The notes below the pieces were generated by a model. It did no database searches and was not told where the DNA came from. It worked only from the letters and a program-made list of their open reading frames with translations. A DNA stretch of 35,825 bases from Streptomyces huasconensis (GTDB lineage: Bacteria; Actinomycetota; Actinomycetes; Streptomycetales; Streptomycetaceae). The stretch spans positions 1 to 35,825 of the forward strand of contig RBWT01000080.1 of the NCBI GenBank assembly GCA_004010275.1, written 5' to 3'. The translations under genes were made by a program, and so were the position numbers. Positions 33,634 to 35,825 of the stretch are shown here, in pieces (position 1 is the first letter of the stretch; each line of letters starts with the position of its first letter).

Positions 33634-35085
33634 TCAGCCGCGCAGGGCCTGGACCGCGGCCTCCAGCCGCTTGCCGAAGTCGCCGTCCGCCTGGCGGAAG
33701 TTGTTGATCGCGCGCTCGGCGATCTCGTCGCGCGAGACCTTGGCGATGAAGCCCGACAGGTTCTCGATCAGGCGGTTCTTCTCGTCCTCGGTCATCAGGC
33801 GGTAGAGGTTGCCCGCCTGCACGAAGTCGTTGTCCTCGGCGTGCCGCGGCGTCTCGTGGGTGCCGGTGCCGCCCGTGACCGGGACGGACCCCCACAGCGG
33901 CCGGTCCGTCTGGAACGGTCCGCCGAAGCTGTTCGGCTCGTAGTTCTTCGCGCCCTTGTGGCGGCCGTCGTACAGGAAGCCGTCACGGGAGTGGGTGCGC
34001 GCCTCGGTGGCGTGCGGGCGGTTCACCGGCAGGTGGTCGGCGTTGATGCCGACGCGGTAGCGGTGGGCGTCGCCGTACGCGAAGAGGCGGCCCTGGAGCA
34101 TCTTGTCCGGGGAGGGACCGATGCCCGGCACGAAGTGGGCGGGGCTGAAGATGGCCTGCTCGACCTCGGCGAAGACGTTCTCCGGGTTGCGGTTGAGCTC
34201 CAGCTTGCCGATCTCGATGACCGGGTAGTCCGCGTGCGGCCACACCTTGGTGAGGTCGAACGGGTTGAAGCGGTACGTCGCCGCCTCGGCCGCCGGCATG
34301 ATCTGCACGCCCACGGTCCAGGTCGGGTACTCGCCGCGCTCGATGGCCTCGCGCAGGTCGCGCTGGTGGGAGTCGGGGTCCTCACCGGCGAGCTTGTTGG
34401 CCTCGGCCTGGGTGAGGTTCTTGATGCCCTGGTCGGTCTTGAAGTGGTACTTGACCCAGAAGACCTCACCGGCCTCGTTGTTCCACTGGAACGTGTGCGA
34501 GCCGAAGCCGTCCATGTGGCGGTACGAGGCGGGGATGCCGCGGTCGCCGAAGAGCCAGGTCACCTGGTGCGTCGATTCCGGGCTCAGCCCCCAGAAGTCC
34601 CAGACGTTGTCCGCCTCCTGCGAGCCCGTGTAGGGGTCCCGCTTCTGGGTGTGGATGAAGTCGGGGAACTTGATGGCGTCCCGGATGAAGAAGACCGGGG
34701 TGTTGTTGCCGACGAGGTCGTAGTTGCCCTCTTCGGTGTAGAACTTCAGCGCCCAGCCGCGCGGGTCGCGCACCGCGTCGGCCGCGCCGAGGTTCCCGGC
34801 CACGGTGGAGAAGCGCAGGAACGTCTCGGTCTGCTTGCCGACCTCGGAGAGGAACTTGGCCCGCGTCCACTGCGTGACGTCACGGGTGACGGTGAAGGTG
34901 CCGTAGGCGCCCGCACCGCGAGCGTGCACGACGCGCTCCGGGATGCGCTCGCGGTTGAAGTGGGCGAGCTTCTCCAGCAGCAGCTGGTCCTGCACCAGAA
35001 CCGGCCCGCCGGCGCCCGCGGTCTCGCTGTTCTGGTTGTCGGCGACCGGCGCCCCGGCCTCCGTGGTGAGCGGTCCCTGCGTCAC
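33634..35085 (-). CDS. catA: Monofunctional heme catalase (CatA/KatA type)
   Basis: A 483-residue small-subunit catalase that breaks down hydrogen peroxide. With the GTG start at 35085 (TQGPLTTEAG follows), the catalytic His is in RVVHARGAGAYG at about residue 54, the active-site Asn in DLVGNNTPVFF at 127, and the heme-ligand Tyr in GRLFAYGDAHRYR near 340. CAGGAGG lies six bases before this GTG; the frame extends 16 codons further to an ATG at 35133, which would place the ribosome site inside the gene. It is divergent from a Fur-family gene, the arrangement of the peroxide-inducible catA-catR pair. Confidence 0.95.
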   Translation of the reverse strand: MTQGPLTTEAGAPVADNQNSETAGAGGPVLVQDQLLLEKLAHFNRERIPERVVHARGAGAYGTFTVTRDVTQWTRAKFLSEVGKQTETFLRFSTVAGNLGAADAVRDPRGWALKFYTEEGNYDLVGNNTPVFFIRDAIKFPDFIHTQKRDPYTGSQEADNVWDFWGLSPESTHQVTWLFGDRGIPASYRHMDGFGSHTFQWNNEAGEVFWVKYHFKTDQGIKNLTQAEANKLAGEDPDSHQRDLREAIERGEYPTWTVGVQIMPAAEAATYRFNPFDLTKVWPHADYPVIEIGKLELNRNPENVFAEVEQAIFSPAHFVPGIGPSPDKMLQGRLFAYGDAHRYRVGINADHLPVNRPHATEARTHSRDGFLYDGRHKGAKNYEPNSFGGPFQTDRPLWGSVPVTGGTGTHETPRHAEDNDFVQAGNLYRLMTEDEKNRLIENLSGFIAKVSRDEIAERAINNFRQADGDFGKRLEAAVQALRG

Positions 35086-35153
35086 GTGCGCCTCCTGCGT
35101 ATTCAAAACCTGCGGGTCCTGTCCCTTGGCCAATGCCGTACCTGATCCTACAA

Positions 35154-35172
35154 TGGACTCTGTCTAAGTCAA
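35154..35172. promoter_or_regulatory. Candidate CatR/Fur-type operator between catalase and regulator
   Basis: TGGACT (35154-35159) and AGTCAA (35167-35172) form an imperfect inverted repeat, five of six positions matching, around a seven-base centre, in an A/T-richer patch (35145-35190). The patch lies between the divergent starts and also holds AAGTAATCATCC. Fur-family peroxide sensors bind such A/T-rich palindromes. I cannot recall the exact CatR box well enough to score it. Confidence 0.45.
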
Positions 35173-35232
35173 GTAATCATCCAAAGTCACACCCGTTCGG
35201 GACTGGCTCCCCTGCCTGTTAGGCTGGTTTTC

Positions 35233-35649
35233 ATGAGTGACCTGTTGGAACGACTGCGCGGACGCGGCTGGCGCATGACCGCACAGCGGCGCGTCGTGGC
35301 CGAGGTCCTCGACGGGGACCACGTCCACCTGACGGCGGACGAGGTGCACGCCCGCGCTGCGGACAAGCTGCCCGAGATCTCCCGGGCGACCGTCTACAAC
35401 ACCCTGGGCGAGCTGGTGAGCCTCGGCGAGATCCTCGAGGTCTCGACGGACCACCGCGCGAAGCGGTACGACCCGAACGCCCACCGCCCCCACCACCACC
35501 TGGTCTGCGCCCGCTGCGGCGCCATCCGTGACGTGCACCCCACGGGCAACCCCCTGACCAGCCTCCCCGACTCCGAGCGCTTCGGCTTCACGGTCGAGGG
35601 CGTCGAGGTCACGTACCGCGGCGTCTGCCCGAGCTGCGCGGCGGCGTAG
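35233..35649 (+). CDS. catR: Fur-family peroxide-responsive repressor CatR
   Basis: A 138-residue Fur-family regulator. The winged helix reads GWRMTAQRRVVAEVL, LTADEVHARAADKLPEISRATVYNTLGELVSLGEI. The regulatory metal site is expected around HRPHHHLVCARCGAIRDVH, which also carries the first zinc-binding CxxC (CARC); the second is CPSC at the C-terminus, so a structural Cys4 zinc is likely. As the gene is divergent from catalase, it fits CatR, which represses catA until peroxide oxidises its metal-binding histidines. The ATG at 35233 gives MSDLLERLRGRG. Confidence 0.93.
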   Translation: MSDLLERLRGRGWRMTAQRRVVAEVLDGDHVHLTADEVHARAADKLPEISRATVYNTLGELVSLGEILEVSTDHRAKRYDPNAHRPHHHLVCARCGAIRDVHPTGNPLTSLPDSERFGFTVEGVEVTYRGVCPSCAAA

Positions 35650-35673
35650 CGCGCTTTTTTCGTACGTCACTGA

Positions 35674-35703
35674 AGGGCCCGGCACCGAAAGGCGCCGGGC
35701 CTT
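35674..35703 (+). terminator. Terminator of catR
   Basis: GGCCCGGC (35676-35683) pairs with GCCGGGCC (35694-35701), extended by AA/TT with one bulged G, 25 bases past the catR stop. A TTTTTT run (35655-35660) precedes it. Confidence 0.75.
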
Positions 35704-35746
35704 GGCGTGGGGCGGCCACGGGGCGCTCGGGATGGCGCACGCACGC

Positions 35747-35782
35747 CGAAGGCCCGGAATCCATTCGGATTCCGGGCCTTCG
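35747..35782 (-). terminator. Strong hairpin terminator downstream of the tRNA gene
   Basis: CGAAGGCCCGGAATCC (35747-35762) is followed, after the loop ATTC, by its exact reverse complement (35767-35782): 16 perfect pairs. On the minus strand it lies eight bases after the tRNA 3' end. Confidence 0.88.
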
Positions 35783-35790
35783 GCCTTCAG

Positions 35791-35825
35791 TAGCGGGGAC
35801 AGGATTTGAACCTGCGACCTCTGGG
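35791..35825 (-). tRNA. 3' part of a tRNA gene, probably tRNA-Met, cut by the window edge
   Basis: Read on the minus strand, the last bases give CCCAGAGGTCGCAGG, then the T loop TTCAAAT closed by CCTG, then the acceptor CCCCGCT and discriminator A. The T stem GCAGG/CCTGT-type pairing and GGTTCAAATCC are diagnostic for tRNA. The 5' half and anticodon are outside the window. The CCCAGAGGTCGCAGG context matches what I recall of actinobacterial elongator tRNA-Met, hence the tentative identity. No CCA is encoded (CTG follows). Confidence 0.85.

Noticed and set aside
1..35825. CRISPR arrays, insertion sequences, prophage or integrase genes
   Set aside because: No regularly spaced repeats, transposase or integrase motifs were seen on either strand. 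The tRNA at the right edge shows no visible attachment-site duplication within the window.

Overview
The window is chromosomal DNA of a Streptomyces or very close relative. It is very GC-rich, codon third positions are strongly G/C, and many genes start with GTG. The gene order matches what I remember of the S. coelicolor SCO5206-SCO5236 region: nagB, das genes, dasR, nrdAB, epi-isozizaene synthase with CYP170, def, HD proteins, rsrA-sigR, aroA, rsgA, hisN and catR. That synteny is from memory and was not computed.

Layout. (1) 1-8.6 kb: the DasR-controlled aminosugar locus. nagB comes first, then an atypical islet holding a membrane protein and a lactococcin-972-like bacteriocin. After it, on the minus strand, is the operon dasA-dasB-dasC-dasD (chitobiose-type ABC importer plus a GH3 N-acetylglucosaminidase), divergent from dasR. 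DasR-type (dre) operators lie before nagB and between dasA and dasR. (2) 8.6-13.1 kb: carboxylate uptake, with cstA and a YbdD-like partner, then a DUF3311 protein and a sodium:solute symporter. (3) 13.1-17.5 kb: an acetyltransferase, then class Ia ribonucleotide reductase nrdAB behind tandem NrdR boxes and a cobalamin riboswitch. (4) 17.5-20 kb: a two-gene albaflavenone-type sesquiterpene cluster. (5) 20.2-24.8 kb: peptide deformylase, a TPR protein and two translationally coupled membrane HD-domain proteins, one a full HD-GYP enzyme. (6) 25-27.8 kb: the thiol-stress pair sigR-rsrA with a textbook sigma-R promoter, an alpha/beta hydrolase and an SRAP (YedK/HMCES) protein, divergent from an M50-like protease. 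(7) 28.5-33.5 kb: aroA, rsgA, a SugE/Gdx exporter, a TetR regulator, hisN and a CBS protein. (8) 33.6-35.8 kb: catalase divergent from a Fur/CatR regulator, then the 3' part of a tRNA gene, probably Met.

Two points stand out. First, the bacteriocin islet lies between nagB and dasD, inside a locus dedicated to N-acetylglucosamine; lactococcin 972 targets lipid II. Second, at least 13 apparent single-base indels break or locally scramble eight otherwise well-conserved genes (dasD, nrdA, CYP170, TPR, HD-GYP, hydrolase, aroA, TetR). Several of these genes are essential or highly conserved and most events lie in GC-rich runs, so an uncorrected draft sequence is more likely than real gene decay. 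Gene calls marked pseudogene should be read with that in mind.
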